Source: an uncultured Collinsella sp.
Lineage (GTDB): Bacteria; Actinomycetota; Coriobacteriia; Coriobacteriales; Coriobacteriaceae
Assembly (NCBI GenBank): GCA_900546085.1
Contig: URBS01000032.1
Span: 1-17,611 of the forward strand
Reading direction: 5' to 3'
Length of the DNA: 17,611 nt
Part shown: positions 17,599 through 17,611 of the stretch, piece after piece
How the letters are laid out: each line of letters begins with the position of its first letter
Numbering within the stretch: the first letter of the stretch is position 1
Notes under the pieces: generated by a model
Databases searched by the model: none
The model's input: only the letters and a program-made list of their open reading frames with translations
What the model was told of the DNA's origin: nothing
Program-made: the position numbers and the translations under genes

Positions 17599-17611
17599 AG
17601 ATCGGAAGAGC
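17599..17611 (+). other. Probable Illumina adapter remnant at the contig end
   Basis: The final 13 bases, AGATCGGAAGAGC, equal the common stem of Illumina TruSeq adapters exactly and stop at the window edge. A chance match of 13 bases at the very end is very unlikely. The true genomic sequence probably ends at or near 17598. Confidence 0.85.

Overview
The window is a GC-rich, gene-dense stretch of about 17.6 kb. It suggests an anaerobic Gram-positive actinobacterium of the class Coriobacteriia, most likely Collinsella or a close relative. That is an inference from three things: a single-chain pyruvate:ferredoxin oxidoreductase, a very Pro/Ala-rich DnaX, and the mix of housekeeping and coriobacterial-looking genes. 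No rRNA, tRNA, CRISPR array or transposase was seen. The last 13 bases are identical to the common Illumina adapter stem, so the right end is probably a contig end with untrimmed adapter.

Layout from left to right. (1) 3-533 (+): the C-terminal half of a DUF4143-type AAA ATPase, cut by the window edge. (2) 655-777: a nested palindrome holding a bidirectional terminator, shared with the convergent pyruvate:ferredoxin oxidoreductase gene nifJ (789-4328, -). (3) About 400 bp without a credible gene upstream of nifJ, with possible promoter and leader structures. (4) 4731-8419 (-): a tightly coupled three-gene operon, transcribed in the order Ser/Gly-rich membrane-anchored extracytoplasmic protein, membrane Ser/Thr protein kinase, FHA-domain protein. 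A terminator-like hairpin lies directly before the first gene's ribosome binding site, and two GTTGCGCAAC palindromes lie further upstream. (5) 8665-9595 (-): ybaB then recR. (6) 9716-12131: accessory genes inserted between dnaX and ybaB. They are a DUF234-type AAA ATPase with an AT-rich palindromic promoter region, a small membrane-anchored protein on the + strand, and an 86-aa unknown protein. (7) 12186-14669 (-): dnaX. (8) 14785-15501 (+): a YcxB-like membrane protein divergent from dnaX. (9) 15531-15568: a 12-bp inverted repeat between convergent genes. (10) 15607 to the right end (-): an operon of ABC-2-type permease (5' truncated), ABC ATPase and a small exported protein.

Functional links. 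nifJ is central anaerobic carbon metabolism. dnaX, ybaB and recR are the classical replication/recombination-repair neighbourhood, here split by accessory DNA. The kinase/FHA operon looks like a self-contained phospho-signalling module (sensor or effector, kinase, phosphothreonine reader) with no phosphatase in view. The right-hand operon looks like an export or peptide-resistance ABC system with a dedicated extracytoplasmic partner.
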